Source: Poriferisodalis sp965208485
GTDB lineage: Bacteria; Actinomycetota; Acidimicrobiia; Acidimicrobiales; Poriferisodalaceae
Direction: 5' to 3'
DNA: 64,000 nt
Assembly (NCBI RefSeq): GCF_965208485.1
Contig: NZ_OZ242344.1
Location: 3,286,001-3,350,000 of the forward strand
The position numbers and the translations under genes were made by a program. Numbering within the stretch: the stretch's first letter is position 1; every line of letters begins with the position of its first letter. The notes beneath the pieces were generated by a model. It made no database searches. It was not told the DNA's origin and saw only the letters and a program-made list of their open reading frames with translations. This document shows positions 50,515 through 58,808 of the stretch, piece after piece.

Positions 50515-51240
50515 TCACGCCATCCACTGGCCGTGCGGGACTCCCCTGACGTGCGGTTCGTTTGCCAAGATCTTGCCGAGTTCGGCTACCTCGTCGATGT
50601 CCCAGCCCAATGCATCGCACACCGCTTCGTCCCAGCGGTGGCGGATGGAGGTGTAGCCATCACGGAATTGCGGCACGATCTCGTGTCGAGTGGCTTCCCA
50701 ACAGGCTGTCAGCGGCTCGGTGATGCGATCGTCTTCTAGGTCTGGGATCGGTAGGTCGCCCCATACGACGGGGTTGTAGAAGGGGAATCTCAGCTTCTTG
50801 CCCGGGCTTCGCAAGATCAGCAGCCTGCCGGGGGTGGAGTTGAGAAACACGGCAGCTGCCTTCGCTGGTGCCGGGTCTAAGCCAGTTACAGGCATCCACC
50901 CCTGTCCGACATATCGCTCGTCCGAGGCAACAGCAGTGAGCCGAGCTGTCGAAAGCCCTTGCCCCATCGTCACCAACAGGTGTCCAGCTTTCGCGCGGAT
51001 CGACAAGTCACCTGGTTCTCTGGGTTCCCACCACTCGTCGGGCACGGCTTCGATGCGCTGTTGGCCATCGGCGCCCTTGGAGGCCAGTATCGGGAAAGAG
51101 TCATCTTTGGCCTCGTCTGCCGGTTGATGTCCCCCGCGATGCAGGTCTCGACCTGTTTGGCGCACTACTCGCCCCCGTCTTCGAGCGGCGGCGTCGTCTT
51201 GCGATGGCCGCTGTAGAGAGACTGGAGGGTCGCGTGGACT
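50515..51240 (-). pseudogene. C-terminal target-recognition part of the large restriction enzyme, out of frame
   Basis: In a frame different from the main gene, the stretch contains GADGQQRIEAVPDEWWEPRE, LSIRAKAGHLLVTMGQGLST, ERYVGQGWMPVTGLDP and KKLRFPFYNPVVWGDLPIPD. The wording resembles target-recognition domains of N6-adenine methylases. The frame is open from 51660 down to 50515, and the segment immediately after the G tract uses all three frames in pieces (51165-51310 in one, 51242-51314 in another). This could be joined to the main gene if the G tract changed length by one base, or the region may be decayed. Confidence 0.6.
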
Positions 51241-51241
51241 C

Positions 51242-54200
51242 TCACGCGGCCCGGCCTGTCGGATTTGTCGTTCTGCGGTATCTGGCGCTGAGGATCGGGT
51301 TGGTCTTGTGGATACCCCCCCCCCCCCCCCCGTTCGCGTGCAGCGCCGCGAGGTCGGCGTGCCGGGCGAATGCCGACGCGGCCGCTGCCAGGCGGGGGGC
51401 CCGCCACACGGCGGCGGTCCAGTCGCCTGCGATGGCGGCCTCAGCGGGCCAGCTTGAGACTTCTCCCCACCCATCGGGCAGGATTCCTGCTTGAGTGGAT
51501 CGCAGATAGGAGTGCAGCGTCTCAGCTTCCTGTTCATCTGATGGGAAGCGGTCCAGCGCCACGATTCGCGTCGGAGGGTGGGGGCCGTCACATTGACGGA
51601 ACACGAAGATGCTCTCATTGATCTCGGTGCTCTGCGACAGGTTCCCGTCACGAGAAGCAAAGCTCGTCAGGATCGTGTGCAGGTGGAAACGCGCTGCCAT
51701 CCACTGACGCATGTCAGCGGCGGATGGTGCAGCCGCGATGATCGTCGGGGCGATCATCGCGATCACGTTCTCCTTGCCTTCCGATAGGCAGCACCCGGCC
51801 AGTGTTTCGAACATTGGCCGGATGGAGTTCTTGTCGAGCGCTCCGTCCAGCGATGGTTCGGATCTGATCAGCATCTGCTCAAGGGCGTCAATCCGGCGAC
51901 GCAGCGCCTGCTGCTCACTCGGCTCGAGCTTTTCCCCTGCTTTGGTGCGGTTCGTGAAGGGAGGGTTCATGATGACGATCCGAGCGTTGCGGGCGGCGGA
52001 GACGGCATCGTCCATCTCGGGGCCTTCCACCACCGTCTCGGCGCCTGTCTTGAGGCGCGCAGAGTCCACAGCGTCGTCGAACAAGCGCCTCGCGTCCACA
52101 AGCTCGCTGCGGGCGAGCATCTCAAGCGTTCCTGCCGCAACTTCGCCACCGGGTTGCCTGCCGTACGGCATCAGGTGCAAGCCCATCTTGCGGTATTTGA
52201 CGTCGGTGTTGCCGGACATCAGCTGGGTCGCTGCGAGCTGGAGCGATACGGGGTTGATGTCCATTCCCTTGAGGACTTCTTGGACAGCGACCTGTTGAAG
52301 ATCGGCGAGGCGGGCATCGTCGGCGCCGTTCCTTCTTGCCCGGCGTTTCATCTCGGTCATCACCGCCGTGAGCAAAGTGCCTGAACCGCAGGCCAAGTCG
52401 ACGGTCTTGTGGTCTCGCCACACGTCCGGGTCGGACCAGTCGAGCGAGTCGTCGGGGTCCGTGGCTTCCAACACGAGCATGGCTGCGATGTCGGCGGCTA
52501 CCGGACGAGTGAAGAATGCTCCATCGGACGACTGATCGCCCATGACCTCGTTGAACAACGCGCCGGCATGATCGGTGCCCATATCGGCGTAAGTCTCAGC
52601 AATGAGCTCGGCTTCCTCCGCTATGCGCCGCAAAGCGCGACGCAGCCCGCCGAGACGGTGTGTGCGGCGCGCAGCGGTAAGCGCTTCGAGTGCCGGTTCG
52701 AGGACCGGCAGGAAGTCCTGGCGCGTGATCGCATTCCACGACTCGCGGAATAGCTCATCCGGTTCCGGCGATGCCTTAATCGCTGCCAGCGGTTCAATGC
52801 CTCGCCGTCCAACCCATCCGCCCGCGTGCACCCGCTGATGCAGCATCGCGGCATTCATCCACAGCAGCGAGGCAACCGTGGCTCCATCTGCGCGTGGTTT
52901 GCCCTGCTTAGGAGCCGACAACCGATCTATCCCAAAGTGCTCGTCGAGCGCTGCGGCGAGGCCAGTCTCGTCATGGATGACCCGTGCTGCTTCGGTCACA
53001 GTCCCGCGAAGCAAGTTCAGGTCGCGTTTGACCTTGTTGCCGGTCAGTCCTGACTTCTCCAGCAGGTTCATGGCGATGGCGCCACCCATCCGGTCCGACA
53101 GATCGACGAGCACTCCTTGGATGTGGGTCTCGAACTGGCGTGTCCGCTCGTCTTCTCGCTCTTTGCGCTTCTGCTCTCGTTCTGCGCGTTGCCGGGCACG
53201 CTCGGCGGGATCAGGCAGCGGCCTACCCCGCTCGCCGTTGGCCATCTTGCTGGCGCGCCGCCGGGTCTGCTGTGCGTTGACGTCGCCTTGCTCTTGACGG
53301 GGCTTTGGCTTGTGCCGGACCACACTGTCCTCGCGGGTCTCGGTGCTGCCGTCAGTACGTTCGACGTGGACGATCATCGAGGTTGGCTGATCCTTGAGCT
53401 CGGCCCACAGCGTCTCGTCGAACTTCTCCGCACTGTCGAACTCCAGTAGCGGGCGTTCCTGCTTCACCGCGGCGCGGGCGACATCCTCGGCTTCATCGCG
53501 GTTACCGGTCACCACTGCATATTCGAGGTTCTTGCGGTCGGGCCTCCCGATGGCGACGACGGTTTTCAACTCGAGCATCGGCGGCTGGTCGGCCGGAATC
53601 TGGATTGTCAGAACTTCGGGGAGCGCGTCCTCGATGCGCTGGTCATGGGCACGAAGCGCTTGCAGGATGTCGCCAAGCTCGCGCCAGCCTTCGTGCTTAT
53701 CGCTGACGGCCAGATGGCGCTCGGCGTCAACACCCGGAGGTATGACGACGGGCACGATGATGTAGCCAAGCTCTTTGCCCTGCGCGCGGCGCATCGCCCG
53801 TCCGACTGCTTGCACCACGTCGATCGGGGACTTGCGTGGCTCCAGGAACGCAACAGCGGACAAGGATGGCGAGTCGGTTCCCTCGCCGAAAATGCCCACA
53901 TTCAGAATCCCGTGCGGTTCGTCTGTCCCCGCTGCGGCGAGGCGGCGTTTGGCCTCGTCCCGCTTCGCTACTGGGGAAGACGCGTCGAGATGCTCGAGCG
54001 TATAGTCGACGTCAGCGTCGCCTTCGACTTGGCCGGAGATCCACGACTTGACGGCTTCGGACTGCAGCACATCGGTCATCGCTCGGCTGCGAGCGATGGT
54101 GTTCAGGAACCCGATGCACGATCTGATTGGGACACGGCTTCCGTCAGTTGACATCGCGCCTCCGCCGATCGCGAGCGCGAACGCCATTCCCTTGAGGTAG

Positions 54201-55810
54201 TCCCCAGTGGTAGGCAGCCTCTCGCGGCGTTTGGAGCGCCCTTTTGTCTTGGAACCATCGATGCCCCTGGATGACGCGGCTTCGGCTTCATCGGCGGCCT
54301 TCTGGTCTGCTTCGAGGACCAGCAGATTGGCGATATCGAGGGCTTCTTGGTCGCCAACCCCCATTGCGATGATCCGATAGTCCGACAGCCACTTGTTATG
54401 AACGGCGTCCGCATAGGAGCGGCGATACAGCTCGACCCCGAACACTGATTGGTCATCCATGTGCCTGACGATCCACTCGGCACTCTTGGATCGTCCTGCC
54501 GCTTCGGCCAAGGCGGCGTCTCCATATATGCGAGGTGTGGCGGTCTGATACACCCGATACGTCGCGGGGAAAGCCTCGCTGTCATGGCAGAGCGTGAAAT
54601 CGCGCAGCCGCTCGTCGGCAGCTGTGCTGCGATTGCGCCTTCGCACGCCGGCGGTGCGATGCGCTTCGTCACAGACGAGCACCTTGAAGCCGTCCGCTGC
54701 GTCCGCTTGAGCGATGCCCTCTGAGACGCGCCTAGCCGACTGATAGGTACCGAAGATCACGCTGATCGCGTCCGATGCGCGCCCGTCGCGTCTTCCCTGA
54801 ATCCACTCGGCTATCTCGCCTGGGTCGGTCGTGACAGGGCAACCCTTGATGACATCAACCGTTTCCATGCCCCGGTCGAGAGTGGCATCGTCGTCATTCG
54901 CGACCTTCTCCTCGTCGGCTGCCACGCCTTGGTCGGAGCAAACAGCCATCACCCGCAGCGGCATCTCGGTGTTCTCGAGGAACTCGCGCCGTATCTGGGC
55001 CACCAGAGCAATTGACGGGCACAGCACCACCGAGAATTCCCCTGCATACGTCAACTGTTCGACGATGCGCAGAGCGATCCTGGTCTTGCCTGTGCCGCAT
55101 GGCAGGACCATGCGACCGCGGGCCTCGCCTCGGGGTATGCCCGGCTCGTCGGCTTCCTGATTGTCCTTCAGTCGCTCGACGGCCGCCTTGACGGCTTCAC
55201 GTTGCATGCAGGAGCGCGTTTGTTGCATGGGGACGTAGTCGCCGGAACTGGCTGGAGCCGTCGGCGACAAGTTCCCGCAGTGTGCGCAAAGGTCGTGCTC
55301 AGACATGTCAGCCAAGGCGTGGTACTGGATCTCCACGGCGCTGGCAACGTTCACCACCTTTACAGGGGCACCTGACATGGCGACCTTGCCAGGCGAATGC
55401 CCCGCGAGACGCACATCGCCGTTCACGGCCACCCAACGCTCGGCCCAAATGCTCCTGTCCGATGCGGCACTGAGGAACTTGTTCATCTCAGATGAGTTGA
55501 TCGGTGCTCCTTCGCCGCGGTCGTCGAGCTGTCGGGCTTTCGCTTGAATGGCCACCCACCGACCGTCACTGCTTCGCCTCGCCACCAGGTCGATTCCCAC
55601 GTCAACGGCAGGCGTGCCTTCGGGCATCACATCGTCACGCTCAGGCCAGTCCTGCCATCTCCAGCAGCCGTCGAGATGCCAGTCCTTGATCAGCGGCGCA
55701 ACATCGGCGGTCAGACGTTCGAGCCACACCCCGTCGGTTTGCTCGCTAGAACGCGATTCGAGTGTGCCGACAGCCTCGTGTAGGACACCCTGGGAGTCTG
55801 TGGCATTCAC
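51242..55810 (-). CDS. Very large restriction-modification enzyme: nuclease, SF2 helicase and N6-adenine methyltransferase (type ISP/LlaGI-like)
   Basis: A 1522-residue single polypeptide from GTG 55810. Order: Mrr-like nuclease domain (VDVGIDLVARRSSD, WVAIQAKARQLDDR: D...QxK core, about 60-120); SF2 helicase (Walker A LPCGTGKTRIALRIVEQL, DEAH box KVLVCDEAHRTAG, motif III YQTATPRIYG, motif VI DVVQAVGRAMRRAQGKELGY; about 230-740); acidic/coiled linker (AERARQRAEREQKRKERE); methyltransferase (motif I VDLACGSGTLLTAVMTEMKR, motif IV IVIMNPPFTNRTK; about 1120-1400). Type ISP enzymes translocate, methylate one strand and cut. The C-terminal target-recognition region starts after residue 1490, and there a run of 17 G (51315-51331) lies in the coding strand. 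The frame ends 73 bases after the run at 51242; the continuation occurs in other frames at 50515-51240. A short protein lacking the TRD, or phase variation, is possible. Confidence 0.88.
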   Translation of the reverse strand: MNATDSQGVLHEAVGTLESRSSEQTDGVWLERLTADVAPLIKDWHLDGCWRWQDWPERDDVMPEGTPAVDVGIDLVARRSSDGRWVAIQAKARQLDDRGEGAPINSSEMNKFLSAASDRSIWAERWVAVNGDVRLAGHSPGKVAMSGAPVKVVNVASAVEIQYHALADMSEHDLCAHCGNLSPTAPASSGDYVPMQQTRSCMQREAVKAAVERLKDNQEADEPGIPRGEARGRMVLPCGTGKTRIALRIVEQLTYAGEFSVVLCPSIALVAQIRREFLENTEMPLRVMAVCSDQGVAADEEKVANDDDATLDRGMETVDVIKGCPVTTDPGEIAEWIQGRRDGRASDAISVIFGTYQSARRVSEGIAQADAADGFKVLVCDEAHRTAGVRRRNRSTAADERLRDFTLCHDSEAFPATYRVYQTATPRIYGDAALAEAAGRSKSAEWIVRHMDDQSVFGVELYRRSYADAVHNKWLSDYRIIAMGVGDQEALDIANLLVLEADQKAADEAEAASSRGIDGSKTKGRSKRRERLPTTGDYLKGMAFALAIGGGAMSTDGSRVPIRSCIGFLNTIARSRAMTDVLQSEAVKSWISGQVEGDADVDYTLEHLDASSPVAKRDEAKRRLAAAGTDEPHGILNVGIFGEGTDSPSLSAVAFLEPRKSPIDVVQAVGRAMRRAQGKELGYIIVPVVIPPGVDAERHLAVSDKHEGWRELGDILQALRAHDQRIEDALPEVLTIQIPADQPPMLELKTVVAIGRPDRKNLEYAVVTGNRDEAEDVARAAVKQERPLLEFDSAEKFDETLWAELKDQPTSMIVHVERTDGSTETREDSVVRHKPKPRQEQGDVNAQQTRRRASKMANGERGRPLPDPAERARQRAEREQKRKEREDERTRQFETHIQGVLVDLSDRMGGAIAMNLLEKSGLTGNKVKRDLNLLRGTVTEAARVIHDETGLAAALDEHFGIDRLSAPKQGKPRADGATVASLLWMNAAMLHQRVHAGGWVGRRGIEPLAAIKASPEPDELFRESWNAITRQDFLPVLEPALEALTAARRTHRLGGLRRALRRIAEEAELIAETYADMGTDHAGALFNEVMGDQSSDGAFFTRPVAADIAAMLVLEATDPDDSLDWSDPDVWRDHKTVDLACGSGTLLTAVMTEMKRRARRNGADDARLADLQQVAVQEVLKGMDINPVSLQLAATQLMSGNTDVKYRKMGLHLMPYGRQPGGEVAAGTLEMLARSELVDARRLFDDAVDSARLKTGAETVVEGPEMDDAVSAARNARIVIMNPPFTNRTKAGEKLEPSEQQALRRRIDALEQMLIRSEPSLDGALDKNSIRPMFETLAGCCLSEGKENVIAMIAPTIIAAAPSAADMRQWMAARFHLHTILTSFASRDGNLSQSTEINESIFVFRQCDGPHPPTRIVALDRFPSDEQEAETLHSYLRSTQAGILPDGWGEVSSWPAEAAIAGDWTAAVWRAPRLAAAASAFARHADLAALHANGGGGGGIHKTNPILSARYRRTTNPTGRAA
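51315..51331. repeat. Homopolymer of 17 C (17 G in the coding strand)
   Basis: The run lies within the last coding part of the restriction enzyme, where it encodes consecutive glycines. Such a tract in coding DNA is highly slippage-prone and is the classical cause of phase variation. Loss of one base, or gain of two, would join the main frame with the frame that runs to 50515. Confidence 0.9.
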
Positions 55811-56238
55811 GAATTCATCCTCGACGCCTACCAGCGAGTTCGGTTCGATGACGGCATGACATGCTCAGGAGGTCCGGCGGAATGTAGATGTCTCGGCCAC
55901 CGAGACGAGCCTCGACCCGCTGGTCCGTCTGTACCCCGCTGCTGAACCAACAGCCATCCGAGATCGGCCCTTGCCTTGCTCTGAGGTGTCGTGACGCTCT
56001 GAAGCAATAGACCGAACTCTCCAATGCACGGCGTCGAGAGTACCCAACAGCGGATGCCTCGGCTGCGAAGCAGAGATGCGTTCGAGTCAGATCGTCGCCG
56101 GTTTGCGCACGCTACGGCGGGCGGCTTCAGCGCTCGCCGCCCCGCAGGTGAGAGCCCCGGACAATTCCCCTGATTCCTAGGGCGGAGCGTTCGGCCTAGG
56201 GTCTGGCGCTGAATGCGGCTGCCGAGACGGGGAGCGCG
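55811..56238. other. Intergenic region without recognised gene
   Basis: The 428 bases between the restriction enzyme start and ligC contain no convincing coding frame. Bases 56176-56200 hold two CCTAGG motifs 19 bases apart (cctagggcgg and cctagggtct), the second being the -10 region for ligC. Confidence 0.45.
56197..56202 (+). promoter_or_regulatory. -10 box TAGGGT for ligC
   Basis: TAGGGT at 56197-56202 resembles the boxes at 15100, 20774 and 49074, but here the start codon lies 36 bases downstream with a GGGGAGCGCG ribosome-binding site, so the transcript has a short leader. Confidence 0.4.
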
Positions 56239-57183
56239 GTGAAGATCATCCTGGCCGGAGAGGGCGCCATCGGGCGCAGGCACATGGCTGCGCTGCAGCG
56301 GATCGACGATGTCGAGGTGGTCGCCCTGGTAGGCGGCATCGCGGACGACACCGCGGCCTTTGCGAACGAGTTCGGCATCGAACGCTGGACGCTGGATCTG
56401 GCCGAAGCGCTCGCGCTCGAGGCCGATGCAGCAATCCTCGCAACCCCGACGCAGATGCACGCTGGACAGGCGGTCATGACCATGCGGGCGGGCAAGCACG
56501 TGCTCGTCGAGATTCCGATGGCCGACAATCTTGCAGACAGCCAGCAGCTGGTGCGGACCCAGCACGAAACCGGCGTCACCGCGATGGTCTGCCACACCCG
56601 GCGCTTCAACCCGAGCCACCAGTGGGTGCACGACCGCATCAGCCGCGGCGAGCTGACGCTGCAGCACCTCGTCGTCGAGACGTACTTCTTCCGGCGCGAG
56701 AACCGCAATGCCATGGGCAAGCCACGAACGTGGACCGATCACCTGCTGTGGCACCACTCATGCCACACCGTGGATCTCTTCGGCTACCAGACGGGCGAAC
56801 CGATCACCGCCGGCTGGGCACAGCAGGGCCCGACGCACCCCGAGCTGGGAATCGCCATGGACATGACGATCGGCATGAGCGTGCCGTCGGGGGCGCTGTG
56901 CACGCTGTCGCTCTCGTTCAACAACAACGGGCCGCTCGGGACGTTCTTCCGCTACATCTGCGACAACGGCACCTACATCGCCCGCTACGACGACCTCGTG
57001 GACGGGTACGACAGTCCGATCGACCTGTCAGGCGTGGCCGTCTCGAATGACGGCATTGAATTGCAGGACCGGGAGTTCGTCTCGGCTATCAGCGAGAGGC
57101 GTGAACCCAACGCGTCCGTCGCCCAGGCGCTCGGCGCGATGGAGACCATCGACATGCTGGAGAAGACGCTCGGTGACCGCTGA
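56239..57183 (+). CDS. ligC: LigC-like 4-carboxy-2-hydroxymuconate-6-semialdehyde dehydrogenase
   Basis: A 314-residue Gfo/Idh/MocA-family dehydrogenase (LigC is 315). The N-terminal Rossmann motif is ILAGEGAIGRRHMAAL. The C-domain contains phrases I recognise from LigC: HTRRFNPSHQWVHDRI, TYFFRRENRNAMGKPRTWTD, HLLWHHSCHTVDLFGYQTGE, HPELGIAMDMTIGM and CTLSLSFNNNGPLGTFFRYI. LigC oxidises the ring-cleavage product of protocatechuate 4,5-dioxygenase to the pyrone 2-pyrone-4,6-dicarboxylate with NAD(P)+. GTG 56239 has a GGGGAGCG ribosome-binding site. The ligAB genes are about 20 kb away, so the pathway is split across the window. Next is an alkylsulfatase-like gene 90 bases downstream. Confidence 0.92.
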   Translation: MKIILAGEGAIGRRHMAALQRIDDVEVVALVGGIADDTAAFANEFGIERWTLDLAEALALEADAAILATPTQMHAGQAVMTMRAGKHVLVEIPMADNLADSQQLVRTQHETGVTAMVCHTRRFNPSHQWVHDRISRGELTLQHLVVETYFFRRENRNAMGKPRTWTDHLLWHHSCHTVDLFGYQTGEPITAGWAQQGPTHPELGIAMDMTIGMSVPSGALCTLSLSFNNNGPLGTFFRYICDNGTYIARYDDLVDGYDSPIDLSGVAVSNDGIELQDREFVSAISERREPNASVAQALGAMETIDMLEKTLGDR

Positions 57184-57272
57184 GCTGCCCGAGCGCCAGC
57201 GTCTGCTGACGGTCGAGACCGGCGCAGCGCCCAGGAGACAAACCTTCAACCGAAACTTCAAGGAAGGCGGCG

Positions 57273-58616
57273 ATGATGACGACGGGCACCGATGAGGCAG
57301 CGATCGATCCGATGGACACTCCGGCCTCGGCCGAGCTGCGGTCGATCGAGCACCTGTTTGCCGAGCAGTTCATCCAGCTCACCGAGCACGTCTTCGTGGC
57401 GGTGGGCTACGGCGTCTCCACGTTCTCGTTCGTGCTGGGCGACAGCGGCGTGGTGGCCGTCGACGGCGGCAGCATCCCGCAGCGAACGGCCGACGCGATA
57501 GCGGAACTCCGGCGCCACACCGATCTGCCGATCATGGCGCTCGTGTACACCCACGGCCATCCCGATCACACCGGCGGCGCTCCCGCACTGATCGACGAGA
57601 ACCCCGACATCGAGATCTGGGGCGTGCAGCATTTCGGTGACGAGGCGCGGCGATTCGCCCGCAACGGCGTGTCGATCGCGGGTGCCCGCGGCCTGCGGCA
57701 GGCCGGATTCAAGCTGCCGCCCGACAAGCGCATCAACAACGGCATCGCTCCCGCCGTCTACCCCAAAGCCGGTGCGCTGGCGGGCGGTCCCGGCGGAGGC
57801 CCCGACCCCCGCACCTTCCCGACCAAGCGGTTCGAGGGCTCGGCGGTCATCGAGATCGGCGGTGTCCGCCTGGAGGTCTCGCACAACCCGGGCGAGACCG
57901 AGGACCAGATCATGACGTGGTTCGCGGATGAGCGGGTCGTGTTCGCCGGCGACAACATGTACCGCTCGTTCCCCAACCTCTACGCCATCCGGGGCACGCA
58001 GTACCGTGACGTGCGGGACTGGTGCGAATCGGTCGACCGGATCCGTGCCATGGAGGCCGACCACCTGGTGCTGGGCCACACCACGCCGTTCTCCGGAGCA
58101 GCCCAGGTCGATGCTGCGCTCGAGACCTACAGCCGCGGCCTGTGGCACATCTACAACGAGACGATCGCCGGCATGAACGCCGGCAAGACGCCCGACGAAC
58201 TGGCCCACGAGGTCACGTTGCCGCCCGACCTCGCGGATCATCCTCTGCTGGGCCAGTACTACGGCAACGTGGCATGGTCGGTGCGGGCGATCTTCAGCGG
58301 CATCCTGGGCTGGTTCGACGGCAATCCGACCCAGATGAACCCGCTGCATCCCGCCGACCGGGCCCGGCGGCTGGCGGCGCTTGCCGGGGGTCCCGAGACG
58401 CTTGCGGCAGCTGCCCGAGAGGCGCTCGCCGACGGCGAGGCGCAGTGGTGCGCAGAGCTGTGCGACCTGGTGCTCGCGCTCGGCCACGAAGCAGAGGCCA
58501 TGACACGGCTCAAGGCCGATGCGATCGATGCGCTCGCCTACAGCTTGGTGACCGCAACCGGCCGGAACTACCTGCACACCTGCGCTCAGGAGCTGCGCGA
58601 CTCACTCGACGCTTGA
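57273..58616 (+). CDS. Metallo-beta-lactamase-fold alkylsulfatase-like hydrolase
   Basis: A 447-residue protein resembling alkyl-sulfatase (SdsA1/BDS1-type) hydrolases. The zinc motif THGHPDHTGG (HxHxDH) is near residue 92. The second metal half has EISHNPGETEDQIMTW and VFAGDNMYRSFPNL, and LGHTTPFSGAAQVD gives the late His. The C-terminal region, about 330-440, matches the alkylsulfatase dimerisation/SCP-2-like tail (LLGQYYGNVAWSVRAIFSGI, LGWFDGNPTQMNPLHP). SdsA1-type enzymes release sulfate from alkyl sulfates, but MBL relatives with this tail may act on other esters. CAAGGAAGGCGGCG before ATG 57273 is a good ribosome-binding site. Confidence 0.85.
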   Translation: MMTTGTDEAAIDPMDTPASAELRSIEHLFAEQFIQLTEHVFVAVGYGVSTFSFVLGDSGVVAVDGGSIPQRTADAIAELRRHTDLPIMALVYTHGHPDHTGGAPALIDENPDIEIWGVQHFGDEARRFARNGVSIAGARGLRQAGFKLPPDKRINNGIAPAVYPKAGALAGGPGGGPDPRTFPTKRFEGSAVIEIGGVRLEVSHNPGETEDQIMTWFADERVVFAGDNMYRSFPNLYAIRGTQYRDVRDWCESVDRIRAMEADHLVLGHTTPFSGAAQVDAALETYSRGLWHIYNETIAGMNAGKTPDELAHEVTLPPDLADHPLLGQYYGNVAWSVRAIFSGILGWFDGNPTQMNPLHPADRARRLAALAGGPETLAAAAREALADGEAQWCAELCDLVLALGHEAEAMTRLKADAIDALAYSLVTATGRNYLHTCAQELRDSLDA

Positions 58617-58627
58617 GAGCCTGATGA

Positions 58628-58717
58628 GCCCCGTGCCCGGGCGGCCCGCGAACCCGTCCAGGTCCGGCCCTTGGACTCGCTGTGCATGCCCCGTGCCCGA
58701 GCGGCCCGCGCACCCGT
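58628..58717. repeat. 30-bp direct repeat with 60-bp period
   Basis: gccccgtgcccgggcggccc (58628-58657) recurs at 58688-58717 with two changes. Non-coding, between the alkylsulfatase-like and AhpD-like genes. Origin unknown; it might include a weak termination structure. Confidence 0.75.
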
Positions 58718-58808
58718 ACCGAATCGAGGTCGGGAGATACGAGCGGAAAGCCCAGAGCGAAGCCGGGGCATGTCCACGACATGATCAAGCGTCGCGTGGT
58801 GCGCCCAC

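Noticed and set aside
56176..56202. Two CCTAGG motifs before ligC as another MITE end pair
   Set aside because: They are only 19 bases apart and not inverted copies of the element ends; the second is better explained as a -10 region.
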